Translations under genes and position numbers: made by a program
Notes under the pieces: generated by a model
Databases searched by the model: none
Told to the model about the DNA's origin: nothing
What the model saw: the letters and a program-made list of their open reading frames with translations, nothing else
DNA from: Vreelandella andesensis
GTDB taxonomy: Bacteria > Pseudomonadota > Gammaproteobacteria > Pseudomonadales > Halomonadaceae
Assembly: GCF_003989795.1 (NCBI RefSeq)
Contig: NZ_RZHG01000028.1
Span: forward strand, 124,001 to 188,000
Direction: 5' to 3'
DNA: 64,000 nucleotides
In this document: positions 47,104-57,067 of the stretch, in pieces
How positions within the stretch are numbered: position 1 is the stretch's first letter
Layout of the letters: each line of letters begins with the position of its first letter

Positions 47104-48285
47104 ATGACTCATCACAACAACTTACTTAACGCAGACACCGCTAATGACCCCTGGGCTGATATTCGCCCCTACATGGATCATGAAGTAGCCAATGTTCTCG
47201 AGCGCCTGTCGCATGATAGCGAGCTTTTAAACGCATTGACTCGCTTCAGGCTGCCGCGCATGGCCAAGTGGGCACCTCCCGTTGCTCGCGCTCTGGCAGG
47301 TCATGCCATCCGTCGTGAAGTAAAGGGTGTTACATCAGTGCACGGCTTCCAGATGCGAATTGCCAGCTACATGGAACGCATGATTCGCACTACCACGGAT
47401 GCCTTCGAGGTTTCTGGGCTTGACAAGCTCGATAACGATAGCGCCTACCTCTTTATAGGCAATCATCGTGACATCTCGCTTGATCCTGCCTTCGTAAACT
47501 ATGCCCTATATCTGGCTGGCCGCGACACAGTGCGTATTGCGATCGGTGACAATTTGCTCAAAAAGCCCTACGTCACGGACCTGATGCGCTTAAACAAAAG
47601 CTTTATTGTTCCGCGCAGCGCACGGGGCAAGCGTGCCATGTTGGCGGCGTACCAACAGCTATCGGCCTATATTCGTCACTCGATCACGGTTGACCAACAC
47701 TCTATTTGGATGGCGCAGCGAGAAGGCCGTGCTAAAAATGGCATTGATCGAACCGAGCCCGCTATCATCAAGATGCTGACCATGGCCAGACGCAACGCCG
47801 AGAGAGATATGGTGTTTGGCGAGGCCATTGCTGAGTTAAAACTGGTGCCGGTATCGATTAGCTATGAATATGATCCTTGTGATTTACAAAAAGCACAGGA
47901 ACTTCACGATATCGCTACCGAGGGCAGCTACACGAAAAGCGAATTTGAAGATATTCGCTCCATTGTGTCAGGCATTACTGGCCCTAAGGGTCGGGTTCAA
48001 TTGCGATTTGGTAGCCCGGTAGGTGCTGACATGGCGACACCTGACGAAGTAGCAGCGGAAATTGATCGCCAAGTAATCGGTGGCTATCGCCTATACCCCA
48101 GCCACTACTTAGCATTGGAAGCACTTGGCGAATCACCAGAACTTATTGCCCGCAAAACGATAACGCGTCAGGACAGGGATCGTTTTAACGCTCGGCTGGC
48201 CAGCATACCTGAAGCGTTGCGGCCTTATTGGTTGGCGCAGTACGCCAACCCTGTCAAACATAAGGCAGGGCGCCTCAGCCTATAG
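47104..48285 (+). CDS. Phospholipid acyltransferase (PlsC-like)
   Basis: A 393-residue protein with a PlsC/LPLAT acyltransferase domain in its middle. The catalytic box reads NHRDISLDPAF (about residues 120-130), with one residue more than the standard HX4D, a variant seen in one branch of the family. Downstream RSARGKRAML and an EGR motif (QREGRAKNG) are present. It should acylate a lysophospholipid or glycerol phosphate at the inner membrane. There is no clear membrane helix. It lies 56 bp after rdgC. Confidence 0.8.
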   Translation: MTHHNNLLNADTANDPWADIRPYMDHEVANVLERLSHDSELLNALTRFRLPRMAKWAPPVARALAGHAIRREVKGVTSVHGFQMRIASYMERMIRTTTDAFEVSGLDKLDNDSAYLFIGNHRDISLDPAFVNYALYLAGRDTVRIAIGDNLLKKPYVTDLMRLNKSFIVPRSARGKRAMLAAYQQLSAYIRHSITVDQHSIWMAQREGRAKNGIDRTEPAIIKMLTMARRNAERDMVFGEAIAELKLVPVSISYEYDPCDLQKAQELHDIATEGSYTKSEFEDIRSIVSGITGPKGRVQLRFGSPVGADMATPDEVAAEIDRQVIGGYRLYPSHYLALEALGESPELIARKTITRQDRDRFNARLASIPEALRPYWLAQYANPVKHKAGRLSL

Positions 48286-48320
48286 CGCTTGCTAGTACTG
48301 GAAGAAAAAGAACTAGACGA

Positions 48321-48380
48321 GTGAGTACGGAAAGAATGAGTCCGTAAAGAATGAGTAAGGAAAGAGTGAGCAAGGTAAGA
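48321..48380 (+). repeat. Four 15-bp tandem repeats
   Basis: Units of 15 bp at 48321, 48336, 48351 and 48366, consensus RTGAGTAmGGAAAGA, purine-rich on this strand, between the acyltransferase gene and the 48519 gene. Confidence 0.8.
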
Positions 48381-48518
48381 GAGCATGCTGAAAAACATAA
48401 ATAAGCGCTGGCCAATGCCTTTTTGAACCCATGCTCAGCTGCAAAAAAAGTGCTATGGTCAAGGCATTCATTGGTCTCGCTTGAACATTCCTCAAGCGTG
48501 GTCTTAAGGAGAACTCTA

Positions 48519-48800
48519 ATGTCCGCAACAGAAATTCAAAAAACGCGCATTATCAATGAACTGCGCGACTTTATCCGTAAGCTGCTTCAAGATCCAAAAA
48601 TCTTAGAACAATCCCTGGCGATTGCGCGGCAGCAGTTAATCGAAGGCAATAACCAAGCAGTGATGGCCAAAATTGCTAACGAAATCTCCGATACGACAAG
48701 CGTCCATATTCCCGAAGACCCCGCTGAACATTCTGAAGCCGATAAACTTTTTCTGAAGCTTCTGCGTGAGGTCGTTCAGGAAGAACAGGGACTCTACTAG
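48519..48800 (+). CDS. Unknown helical protein upstream of metG
   Basis: A 93-residue soluble protein (MSATEIQKTRIINELRDFIRKLLQDPK...), predicted mostly helical, with an acidic C terminus. The ATG at 48519 has AAGGAG seven bases upstream; earlier in-frame ATGs fall in non-coding-looking DNA. A terminator hairpin follows. No family is assigned. Confidence 0.7.
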   Translation: MSATEIQKTRIINELRDFIRKLLQDPKILEQSLAIARQQLIEGNNQAVMAKIANEISDTTSVHIPEDPAEHSEADKLFLKLLREVVQEEQGLY

Positions 48801-48838
48801 CAGAGATAAGTTGCTGTAAGTAGCATGTTGACGTTACC

Positions 48839-48870
48839 GGCGAAGCCCATCTCTACTTCGCCGTCTTTAT
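48839..48870 (+). terminator. Terminator between the 48519 gene and metG
   Basis: CGGCGAAG (48839-48846) pairs with CTTCGCCG (48857-48864), with a ten-base loop, followed by a weak T-rich tail. Confidence 0.7.
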
Positions 48871-48901
48871 TTGCACTGCCTAACCGGAATTATCATTCAC
48901 C

Positions 48902-50938
48902 ATGTCAAATACTGCCCCGCGCAACATTTTGGTGACAAGCGCGCTTCCCTATGCCAACGGTGCCATCCACCTAGGCCACCTTCTTGAATACATCCAAACC
49001 GACATTTGGGTGCGTTTTCAAAAAAGCCGTGGACAGCAGTGCTACTACGTATGCGCAGATGACGCCCATGGCACCGCTATCATGCTGCGGGCTGAGCAGG
49101 AAGGCATTACGCCGGAAGCACTAATCGAGCGCGTTTCTCAGGATCATCAGGAAGATTTCGCTCGTTTTGGCGTGGGATTTGATAACTATCATTCCACCCA
49201 TTCAGAGGAAAACCGTTACTTCAGCGAACTGATTTACACCCGCTTGCGTGACAAAGGACATATTGCTACCCGCGATATTGAACAAATGTTTGATCCGCAG
49301 AAAGGCTTGTTCCTAGCCGATCGTTTTATTAAAGGAACCTGCCCCAAATGTGGTGCCGATGATCAATATGGCGATAACTGTGAGAAATGCGGCGCCACTT
49401 ACACGCCTGCCGATTTAATCAATCCTGTTTCTGCTATTTCTGGTGCAACACCGGAAGTACGCACTTCAACGCATTACTTTTTCAAACTGCCAGACTTTGC
49501 TGAATTTCTTCAGCAATGGATTGATGACGATCATGTCCAGCCACAAATTCGTAACAAACTGATGGAGTGGTTCGAGTCGGGCTTTAATGAGTGGGATATC
49601 TCCCGCGATGCGCCCTACTTCGGCTTTGAGATTCCTGATGCACCAGGCAAATACTTCTATGTCTGGCTAGATGCGCCTATCGGCTACTTAGCTAGTTTTA
49701 AAAACTTGTGTGACCGAGAAGGTATCGACTTCGATACTTTTTGGAAGAAGGATTCAAAAGCAGAGGTCTACCACTTCATTGGCAAGGATATTGTCTATTT
49801 TCATGCCCTGTTTTGGCCTGCCATGTTGCATGGTGCAGACATTCGCACGCCTACTGCGGTCAACTGCCACGGGTTCTTAACCGTAGACGGTGCCAAGATG
49901 TCTAAATCGCGTGGCACGTTCATCAAAGCTGCCACTTACGCTGAGTACTTAAATCCTGAGTACTTACGCTATTACTTTGCCGCTAAATTAACCTCCAAAG
50001 TAGACGATTTAGACCTTAATCTGGACGACTTTTCTGCGCGGGTTAATTCTGATCTGGTAGGTAAGGTTGTCAATATTGCTAGCCGTTGCGCGGGCTTTGT
50101 GAAAAAACTGGGTGGCGGTACGTTGGCGGAACACTGCGCAGAACCAAAAATGGTCGCCCGTTTTATCTCTGCTGGCGACGATATTGCTGACGATTTTGAG
50201 GCGCGTGAATTTAGCCGTGCCATGCGCAAAATTATGGAATTGGCCGACGAAGCCAATACGTACATTGCCGACAAGGCTCCTTGGGCACTGGCCAAGCAAG
50301 ATGACCATGATGCTGAGGTACTGGAAATTTGCTCAGTAGGCATCAACTTGTTCCGCCAGCTGATGGTCTATCTTGCCCCCGTAGTGCCAACAATGGCCGA
50401 ACAGGCACGCGAATTCCTGAATATTGGTTCATTAGACTGGAGTAGCCGCCGCAACGTATTGGTCAATCATCCAATTAACAAGTTCAAACCACTGATGACA
50501 AGGGTTGAACGGGATAAGATTGACGCTATGATTGAGGCTTCCAAGGAGGATTTAGTGGAAGAGGAGAAGCTAAAAAACACCCCAAAAGGACCATTAGCAG
50601 ATGAGCCGATTGCGGCAGAAATCAGCTTTGACGATTTCGCCAAAGTTGATTTACGCATTGCCCGTATTGCCAAAGCGCAGTATGTGGAAGGTGCTGACAA
50701 GCTGCTTCAGCTTACGCTGGACTTAGGGGGTGAAACACGCAATGTCTTTTCAGGCATTCGCTCTGCTTACTCACCAGAAGCTCTTGAGGGTCGTTTGACG
50801 ATTATGGTGGCTAATTTGGCTCCTCGCAAAATGCGCTTCGGTTTGTCAGAAGGCATGGTACTAGCTTCGGCTAATAAAGAAGGCATTTACCTGCTCTCCC
50901 CAGATGCGGGCGCGGAACCAGGACAACGTGTCACGTAA
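48902..50938 (+). CDS. metG: Methionyl-tRNA synthetase
   Basis: A 678-residue class I synthetase. The signature HLGH lies near residue 20, the zinc knuckle (CPKCGADD ... CEKCGATY) near 145, and KMSKS at 332-336. A C-terminal tRNA-binding domain ([27 protein letters not shown]) is fused, as in long enterobacterial forms. It precedes the rsx operon with a 107-bp gap that holds a hairpin. Confidence 0.97.
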   Translation: MSNTAPRNILVTSALPYANGAIHLGHLLEYIQTDIWVRFQKSRGQQCYYVCADDAHGTAIMLRAEQEGITPEALIERVSQDHQEDFARFGVGFDNYHSTHSEENRYFSELIYTRLRDKGHIATRDIEQMFDPQKGLFLADRFIKGTCPKCGADDQYGDNCEKCGATYTPADLINPVSAISGATPEVRTSTHYFFKLPDFAEFLQQWIDDDHVQPQIRNKLMEWFESGFNEWDISRDAPYFGFEIPDAPGKYFYVWLDAPIGYLASFKNLCDREGIDFDTFWKKDSKAEVYHFIGKDIVYFHALFWPAMLHGADIRTPTAVNCHGFLTVDGAKMSKSRGTFIKAATYAEYLNPEYLRYYFAAKLTSKVDDLDLNLDDFSARVNSDLVGKVVNIASRCAGFVKKLGGGTLAEHCAEPKMVARFISAGDDIADDFEAREFSRAMRKIMELADEANTYIADKAPWALAKQDDHDAEVLEICSVGINLFRQLMVYLAPVVPTMAEQAREFLNIGSLDWSSRRNVLVNHPINKFKPLMTRVERDKIDAMIEASKEDLVEEEKLKNTPKGPLADEPIAAEISFDDFAKVDLRIARIAKAQYVEGADKLLQLTLDLGGETRNVFSGIRSAYSPEALEGRLTIMVANLAPRKMRFGLSEGMVLASANKEGIYLLSPDAGAEPGQRVT

Positions 50939-50956
50939 TTTAGAAGGCATGAAGGA

Positions 50957-50977
50957 GGGCAGAGTCTGGCTCTGCCC
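50957..50977 (+). terminator. Hairpin after metG
   Basis: GGGCAGAG (50957-50964), loop TCTGG, CTCTGCCC (50970-50977). Strong stem but without a clear T-run, so termination may be partial. Confidence 0.5.
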
Positions 50978-51045
50978 TTCCCGGCGCTTAAGGTTCAACG
51001 AACACTCTAGCCAGATCCCCCTTTTTCAGCGCACAATACGCCGCT

Positions 51046-51627
51046 ATGAATGAACTCTTTCTAATTTTGATCAGTACTGCGCTGGTCAACAATTTCGTGT
51101 TGGTACAGTTTTTAGGGCTTTGCCCGTTTATGGGGGTTTCGAACAAGCTGGAATCCGCCATGGGAATGTCGTTAGCGACGACGTTCGTGCTGACACTGGC
51201 GTCGGCCGCTAGTTATGTGGTCTATCATGGCTTGCTTGTGCCTTTGGATGTTACCTATCTTCGTACCATTAGCTTTATTGTTGTCATTGCCGCCGTGGTG
51301 CAATTTACCGAAATAATGGTGCGCCAACTCAGCCCCCTATTACATCAGGTGCTGGGGATTTTTTTACCGCTGATTACGACTAACTGCGCGGTACTGGGTG
51401 TGGCACTTTTATCACTTAACCGCGAGCTTAGTTTCTTTCATACCATTCTTTATGGTCTTGGCGCTGCGCTGGGGTTTTCAATGATTTTAGTGCTGTTCGC
51501 AGCCATGCGTGAGCGATTGGCCAATGCTGATATACCGACCCCCTTTAGAGGTGCCGCCATTGCGATGGTCACCGCGAGTCTTATGTCACTGGCCTTTCTT
51601 GGTTTTTCAGGTTTAGCGCAGGGGTAA
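51046..51627 (+). CDS. rsxA: Electron transport complex subunit RsxA/RnfA
   Basis: A 193-residue integral membrane protein with six helices, part of the Rsx/Rnf complex that moves electrons between NADH and ferredoxin-like carriers across or along the inner membrane. Typical segments are [19 protein letters not shown] and [16 protein letters not shown], including the conserved cysteines of the RnfA/RnfE membrane iron-sulfur centre. It is the first gene of the tightly packed rsxABCDGE-nth operon. It is paralogous to RsxE. Confidence 0.95.
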   Translation: MNELFLILISTALVNNFVLVQFLGLCPFMGVSNKLESAMGMSLATTFVLTLASAASYVVYHGLLVPLDVTYLRTISFIVVIAAVVQFTEIMVRQLSPLLHQVLGIFLPLITTNCAVLGVALLSLNRELSFFHTILYGLGAALGFSMILVLFAAMRERLANADIPTPFRGAAIAMVTASLMSLAFLGFSGLAQG

Positions 51628-51632
51628 CCGCC

Positions 51633-52235
51633 ATGGGGGATGCATTTTCTTGGTGGGGCATTCTTAGTGCAGTGAGTGTGTTGACCGGAATTGGAATAAC
51701 GTTTGGCGCATTGCTTGGCATGGCCAGTGTGCGTTTTAAAGGTGAAGACAATCCACTGGTAGAACAAATCGACGCGCTATTACCACAAACTCAATGTGGC
51801 CAGTGCGGCTACCCGGGCTGTCGACCCTATGCCGAAGCAATCAACCAGGGCGATGCTTTGAATAAGTGCCCGCCCGGCGGCGAAGCAACTATTCACGCAT
51901 TAGCAGACTTATTAGGCCGAGAAGCGGAACCGCTGGATGGCGAAGCAGCCACCGAAGATACCGTTGCGTTTATCCGTGAAGCCGAGTGCATCGGCTGCAC
52001 TAAGTGCATTCAAGCGTGCCCAGTGGATGCCATTATTGGCGCGGCGAAGCAAATGCATACGGTAATAGAGGACGAGTGCACAGGTTGCGATTTGTGTGTT
52101 GCGCCCTGCCCCGTCGACTGTATTGATATGCTGCCCAGAGGCAAACCACTCAGCCAGTGGCAGCCTGTTGTTAATATAGCGCCCTTAATCGCCAGCGATC
52201 GCCAGCCAACCAGGAGCCAACATGCCGGCCTATGA
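51633..52235 (+). CDS. rsxB: Electron transport complex ferredoxin subunit RsxB/RnfB
   Basis: A 200-residue protein: one N-terminal membrane helix ([20 protein letters not shown]), a Cys-rich 4Fe-4S motif ([16 protein letters not shown]) and two ferredoxin-type clusters ([12 protein letters not shown] and [12 protein letters not shown]). It passes electrons to the membrane partners. It starts 5 bp after rsxA and overlaps rsxC by 14 bp. Confidence 0.96.
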   Translation: MGDAFSWWGILSAVSVLTGIGITFGALLGMASVRFKGEDNPLVEQIDALLPQTQCGQCGYPGCRPYAEAINQGDALNKCPPGGEATIHALADLLGREAEPLDGEAATEDTVAFIREAECIGCTKCIQACPVDAIIGAAKQMHTVIEDECTGCDLCVAPCPVDCIDMLPRGKPLSQWQPVVNIAPLIASDRQPTRSQHAGL

Positions 52236-53916
52236 ATTTCCGGGGGGCATCACTTTGCTCGAACGAAAAGATCGCTCCAACCAATCGCCGCTTCGAAACG
52301 CGCCTTTGCCTGCGCAGGTAACGCTTCCACTCAAACAGCATACGGGCAATCCCGCCATCCCCTGTGTTGCTACCGATGATGCGGTTCAAGTAGGTAGCCT
52401 GATTGCTAAGCGAGACGGCATGGTATCGGCAAATCTGCATGCCAGTATTAGTGGGACGGTGACCCAGGTTAGTGATAGTGCAATTACTATCGACGCCGAT
52501 GGTCTAGATAGGTGGCAAGCGCTACCGCCGCTTGACTGGCGAACTGAGAACCATGCAGTACTTATTGATAGATTGGACAGCTGCGGACTCGTAGGCCTCG
52601 GTGGCGCCGGTTTTCCTTCTTATATCAAAGCACAGATTGCCGACCATCACCGCATTGATACGCTAGTGGTCAATGCTGCAGAATGCGAGCCTTATATCAC
52701 AGCAGACGACTTGGCTCTCCGCCATTATCCAACCGACATAATGGAGGGAGCGCAGATAGTTGCTAGGCTTTGCGGCGCCCAACAGATTGTGGTGGGCATT
52801 GAAGATAATAAGCCTGATGCGATCCGCGCATTAAAAGTTGCGCTCTCTGACTTTGAACAGATTAACGATCATCCAACTAGCGATCAGCACCGAGTAAACA
52901 TAACGCTAAAAGTCATCGAAACCCGCTATCCAAGCGGTGGTGAACGCCAGTTTATCAAAAAATTGCTCAACCTCGATGTTCCCAGTGGCGGCCTTCCCGC
53001 GGATATCGGTGTCCTTTGCCACAACCCGGGCACACTGCTGGCAGCGCTGCGCGCAGTGCGTGATGGTAAACCGTTGGTTGAGCGAATCGTCACCCTAACG
53101 GGAGACGCTATCAGCGCACCGGGTAACTACTGGGTACGCCTTGGCACGTCTATTGAAACGCTGCTGCTGCAGGCTGGTTTAGAAAACCAACAGCTTTACC
53201 ACGTCATTGTAGGTGGCCCGATGATGGGCGTACCACTCTCGACCCTTGACACGCCGGTAATGAAAACGACGAACTGCTTGATCGCAGCTACCCGTGAAGA
53301 GCTTCCGCCGGCCCCCGCTGAGTCTTCCTGCATCCGCTGCGGTGCCTGTGAAAGCGTATGTCCTGTCCAGCTCCTTCCGCAACAACTGCATTGGTATGCC
53401 CGCGCGGAAAGCGACGATACCCTGGAAAAGTTGCATTTATTTGATTGTATTGAGTGCGGCGCCTGCAGCTTTGTCTGCCCCAGTTATATTCCCTTGGTGC
53501 AGGATTATCGTTCAGCAAAGCAGCGCATTCGCGTAAAGCGCATTGAAACCGCCAAAGCCGATCACGCCAAACACCGGTTTGAGTTTCGTCAAGCGCGGTT
53601 AGCACGCGAGGATGCAGAGAAGCAAGCACGTCGTCAGGCAAGAAGGGGACAAATCCGTCAGCCTTCAGACAGCTCAAAGGCAAGCGACAGTGCCGCTTTG
53701 CAAGTTGACTTGCGCAGTTTGCGGATTGCGCAAACTGCCGCGAAAGCGGCGGTAAGAAAAGCTGAAAAAACGCTGGCAAGGGCTGCCGCGCAAGACCCCA
53801 ACCAGCGCCATGATGATTTAGAGACCCAACTGGCCACCGCCCAAGAAAACCTTAAGGCAGCTGATACTCGGCTGACTGAGGCTCGCGCCACAATGGCACA
53901 ACAGGAATCGCCATGA
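52222..53916 (+). CDS. rsxC: Electron transport complex subunit RsxC/RnfC
   Basis: A 564-residue NADH- and FMN-binding subunit. [12 protein letters not shown] and the Rossmann-like core are followed by two 4Fe-4S motifs ([12 protein letters not shown] and [12 protein letters not shown]), then a long charged, Ala/Arg/Glu-rich coiled-coil tail (about residues 435-564). The tail is much shorter than the repeat tail of the E. coli protein, making this a compact form. It overlaps rsxD by four bases. Confidence 0.95.
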   Translation: MPAYEFPGGITLLERKDRSNQSPLRNAPLPAQVTLPLKQHTGNPAIPCVATDDAVQVGSLIAKRDGMVSANLHASISGTVTQVSDSAITIDADGLDRWQALPPLDWRTENHAVLIDRLDSCGLVGLGGAGFPSYIKAQIADHHRIDTLVVNAAECEPYITADDLALRHYPTDIMEGAQIVARLCGAQQIVVGIEDNKPDAIRALKVALSDFEQINDHPTSDQHRVNITLKVIETRYPSGGERQFIKKLLNLDVPSGGLPADIGVLCHNPGTLLAALRAVRDGKPLVERIVTLTGDAISAPGNYWVRLGTSIETLLLQAGLENQQLYHVIVGGPMMGVPLSTLDTPVMKTTNCLIAATREELPPAPAESSCIRCGACESVCPVQLLPQQLHWYARAESDDTLEKLHLFDCIECGACSFVCPSYIPLVQDYRSAKQRIRVKRIETAKADHAKHRFEFRQARLAREDAEKQARRQARRGQIRQPSDSSKASDSAALQVDLRSLRIAQTAAKAAVRKAEKTLARAAAQDPNQRHDDLETQLATAQENLKAADTRLTEARATMAQQESP

Positions 53917-54992
53917 GTATGATGCACGCCTCTCAACTAACGGCTAAATCGACAAATGCTAAGTCGCTAACTGCCAAGACATTTAATGCAACGCCACCTA
54001 CCGCTCAACTGATGCGATGGGTAATCATCGCCACCTTACCGGGGCTTGCCGTAATGACGTTTTATTTCGGCATTGGTGTTATCAGTAATGTGCTACTAGC
54101 GGGACTGTTTGCACTCGGCGCAGAAGCGCTGGCTTTGAAACTCCGCCAACGCTCGTTACGGCCTGCGCTTTCTGATTCAAGCGCGTTACTAACAGGCGTA
54201 CTCTTAGGCGCGTCGCTACCACCTGCTAGCCCCTGGTGGCTCATTGGAATAGGTATTCTGGCGGCCGTTGTTGTCGCTAAACACCTATATGGCGGCCTAG
54301 GTCAGAACCCTTTCAACCCGGCTATGGTGGGGTATGCACTGTTACTGGTGTCGTTTCCCACCTACATGACGTTATGGTCGCCTCCGCAGTCATTTATCCC
54401 CGAAAACCTATGGGCCCAGATTGGCGGTACCTTGCCGGCTTCCATGCTAGATGCGCTGAGTGGTGCTACACCGCTAGATGCCTTTAAACACAAAGGCGAA
54501 GCAGTGCTGGCCAGAGAATTTTGGGCTACTCAACCACTACCCGAAGGCGCTTTGAGCGCTTGGCGCAACGTAGCGCTGGCCTGGTTAGCAGGCGGGCTTC
54601 TATTGATTGCTAAACGGATTATCAGTTGGCATATTCCTGTTTCAATGCTGGTCAGTATGGCTTTACTCGCAACGCTTTTTTATGCCAGCAGCCCAAGTCA
54701 CTTCGCTTCACCGTTTTTCCACTTAACCACGGGGGCTGCGATATTCGGGGCATTTTTCATTGCCACCGATCCTGTCTCGGCAGCGACTAGCCGCCGAGGA
54801 AAACTCTTTTTCGGCGCGGGAATTGGTGCGTTGGTAATGATTATCCGCACGTTTGGCGGCTACCCAGACGCGGTTGCATTTGTCGTTTTATTGATGAACT
54901 TATGCGTACCACTATTAGATATCTATACCGTGCCACGCCCAACGGGTCAGCCTAAAGCACAGCAGCAAACAGAGCAGGTAGACAGATCATGA
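53913..54992 (+). CDS. rsxD: Electron transport complex subunit RsxD/RnfD
   Basis: A 359-residue membrane protein with about nine helices. The covalent FMN site is SGATPLDAFK with the threonine at residue 186. The N terminus has a nonstandard, repeated-looking stretch (SQLTAKSTNAKSLTAKTFNA), encoded by two 27-30-bp near repeats, before the first family-conserved helix at about residue 33. It overlaps rsxC and rsxG. Confidence 0.95.
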   Translation: MSMMHASQLTAKSTNAKSLTAKTFNATPPTAQLMRWVIIATLPGLAVMTFYFGIGVISNVLLAGLFALGAEALALKLRQRSLRPALSDSSALLTGVLLGASLPPASPWWLIGIGILAAVVVAKHLYGGLGQNPFNPAMVGYALLLVSFPTYMTLWSPPQSFIPENLWAQIGGTLPASMLDALSGATPLDAFKHKGEAVLAREFWATQPLPEGALSAWRNVALAWLAGGLLLIAKRIISWHIPVSMLVSMALLATLFYASSPSHFASPFFHLTTGAAIFGAFFIATDPVSAATSRRGKLFFGAGIGALVMIIRTFGGYPDAVAFVVLLMNLCVPLLDIYTVPRPTGQPKAQQQTEQVDRS

Positions 54993-55636
54993 CTCCCCGC
55001 CAAGCCATGCTGCGCGGCGCTTTCGCCTTAGGGGTGTTCTCACTGGTCACTGCAGGTAGCGTTGCGTTGACTCGGGCGGTGACTGCCGAGCGTATCGCTG
55101 ATCATCAGCTAGCCTATCAACACCGCCAACTACAGCAGGTATTACCAGCAACGTTGAGAGACATCGCTGTTCAAACGGTTTTAGACGGTGTGTTCGAACT
55201 ACCCAATCCAGAACAATTGGGCCATCGCGAACCTCAACACGGGTGGTATGTTCAACGCGATCATCAGCATGCCGTCATTCTGCCGGTTGTCACTCGTCAA
55301 GGATATAATGGTGAGATTCGGCTACTGGTGGGGATCGATCAGCAGCGGCGTATCACTGGTGTTCGCGTTACCCAACACCAAGAAACCCCTGGGCTTGGCG
55401 ATGATATCGAGCGCCAACGAAGTGACTGGATAACTGAGTTTAATGGATTAAGTCTAAACAGCTTGCCGCCTGCTGGATGGGCAGTGCGTAAAGATGGCGG
55501 CCACTTTGACGCCTTTACGGGCGCCACCATTACGCCACGTGCAGTCGTCAATGCTGTTCACCTTGCACTGAATTATGTCGCCAGCACTGCCGTCGAAAAC
55601 GAACTTACTATCACCTTCGAAGAGGCCACCCCATGA
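54989..55636 (+). CDS. rsxG: Electron transport complex subunit RsxG/RnfG
   Basis: A 215-residue periplasmic FMN-binding subunit anchored by an N-terminal helix ([22 protein letters not shown]). The covalent flavin motif reads [11 protein letters not shown], with T180 the likely attachment residue; the usual first serine of SGAT is threonine here. [10 protein letters not shown] is also family-typical. It overlaps its neighbours by four bases on each side. Confidence 0.94.
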   Translation: MTPRQAMLRGAFALGVFSLVTAGSVALTRAVTAERIADHQLAYQHRQLQQVLPATLRDIAVQTVLDGVFELPNPEQLGHREPQHGWYVQRDHQHAVILPVVTRQGYNGEIRLLVGIDQQRRITGVRVTQHQETPGLGDDIERQRSDWITEFNGLSLNSLPPAGWAVRKDGGHFDAFTGATITPRAVVNAVHLALNYVASTAVENELTITFEEATP

Positions 55637-56334
55637 GCCAGTGGCGAGAACTAGCCCGAGAAGGCCTTTGGTCGAATAACCCTGCTCTCGTTCAACTACT
55701 GGGGCTATGCCCGTTACTAGCGGTGAGTGGTAGCGTCGTCAATGCTCTCGGGCTAGCATTCGCTACCCTGCTCGTCATGGTGGGCGCCAGCACCACCATT
55801 TCGTTGATTCGCCATCAGGTTCCCAGCACTGTCAGGCTGCCCGCTTTTGTGATGGTGATTGCCGCCTTTGTTACCTGCGCCGAGCTTTTAATGGCGGCGT
55901 TTGCCTATTCGCTTTACCAAGTCTTGGGAATTTTCATTCCCTTGATTGTCACTAATTGCGCTATTTTGGGGCGTGCAGATGCCTTCGCTTCACGCCAACC
56001 CGTCGTACCTGCCGCCATCGACGGTTTTATGATGGGCCTGGGGTTTGGAGCCGTATTGGTACTGTTAGGAGCATTACGCGAACTGCTTGGCCAAGGCACG
56101 CTGTTTAGCGATATGGCGCTGCTATTTGGGCCTGTCGCCGCAAACTGGCAACTCACGGTTATAGATGATTATCAGTTTTTGTTTTTTGTGCTGCCACCTG
56201 GGGCTTTTTTTGTTGCGGGGCTATTGATTGCTTTAAAAAATGTAATTGATCAACGGCGGTCCGCTCGCGCGCAACCTGCACAAGCAATGCCCAGAACAGA
56301 ACGCCGAGTACGCGTTACTGGCACTATCAAATAA
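55633..56334 (+). CDS. rsxE: Electron transport complex subunit RsxE/RnfE
   Basis: A 233-residue membrane protein with six helices, paralogous to RsxA. Seen are [18 protein letters not shown] and the [18 protein letters not shown] segment with the conserved cysteine. It ends in a basic tail. nth follows after 15 bp. Confidence 0.95.
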   Translation: MSQWRELAREGLWSNNPALVQLLGLCPLLAVSGSVVNALGLAFATLLVMVGASTTISLIRHQVPSTVRLPAFVMVIAAFVTCAELLMAAFAYSLYQVLGIFIPLIVTNCAILGRADAFASRQPVVPAAIDGFMMGLGFGAVLVLLGALRELLGQGTLFSDMALLFGPVAANWQLTVIDDYQFLFFVLPPGAFFVAGLLIALKNVIDQRRSARAQPAQAMPRTERRVRVTGTIK

Positions 56335-56349
56335 CCAAGAGAGCGTCCG

Positions 56350-56988
56350 ATGAATGCCCACAAGCGACATGAAATTTTTGCTCGCCTACAGGCGGAGAAT
56401 CCGCATCCCACGACTGAGCTAAACTGGAGCACGCCCTTTGAACTTCTGGCCGCCGTGCTGCTGTCTGCTCAAGCAACGGATGTTGGCGTCAACAAGGCCA
56501 CTGATAAACTTTTCCCTATCGCCAACACGCCCCAAGGGATCATTGACCTGGGTATCGATGGGCTAAAGCATTACATCAAAACCATTGGGCTATTTAATAT
56601 CAAGGCCGAAAACCTGATGAAAACTTGCCACTTGCTGATCAATCAACATGGTGGCGAGGTGCCTGAAACACGCAAAGCGCTAGAAGCCTTGCCCGGGGTT
56701 GGGCGAAAAACCACCAATGTGATTCTCAACACTGCGTTTGGCCAGCCCACCATTGCCGTGGATACGCATATTTTTCGAGTCTCTAACCGCACAGGTATCG
56801 CTAAGGGTAAAGATGTCGTTGAGGTTGAGCAGAAACTACTCCGCCATGTTCCTAATGCATTTAAACAGGATGCTCACCACTGGCTAATTCTTCATGGGCG
56901 CTATACCTGCATTGCGCGCAAACCACGCTGCGGCAGCTGCATTATTGAAGACTTATGCGACTATAAAGACAAAACTGAACTTGCCTAA
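56350..56988 (+). CDS. nth: Endonuclease III
   Basis: A 212-residue base-excision-repair glycosylase/AP lyase for oxidised pyrimidines. The helix-hairpin-helix LPGVGRKT places the catalytic lysine at K120, and VDTHIFRVSNR the catalytic aspartate at D138, the same numbers as in E. coli. The C-terminal 4Fe-4S loop is C-x6-C-x2-C-x5-C. It is the last gene of the rsx operon, a widespread gammaproteobacterial linkage. Confidence 0.97.
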   Translation: MNAHKRHEIFARLQAENPHPTTELNWSTPFELLAAVLLSAQATDVGVNKATDKLFPIANTPQGIIDLGIDGLKHYIKTIGLFNIKAENLMKTCHLLINQHGGEVPETRKALEALPGVGRKTTNVILNTAFGQPTIAVDTHIFRVSNRTGIAKGKDVVEVEQKLLRHVPNAFKQDAHHWLILHGRYTCIARKPRCGSCIIEDLCDYKDKTELA

Positions 56989-57067
56989 GCCTGCTGATCA
57001 TCAATGTGAAAAGGTAGTACATTGGCCAACTCGGCGGTTGGATCCACTTACTCGAGCCTGACGTCGG

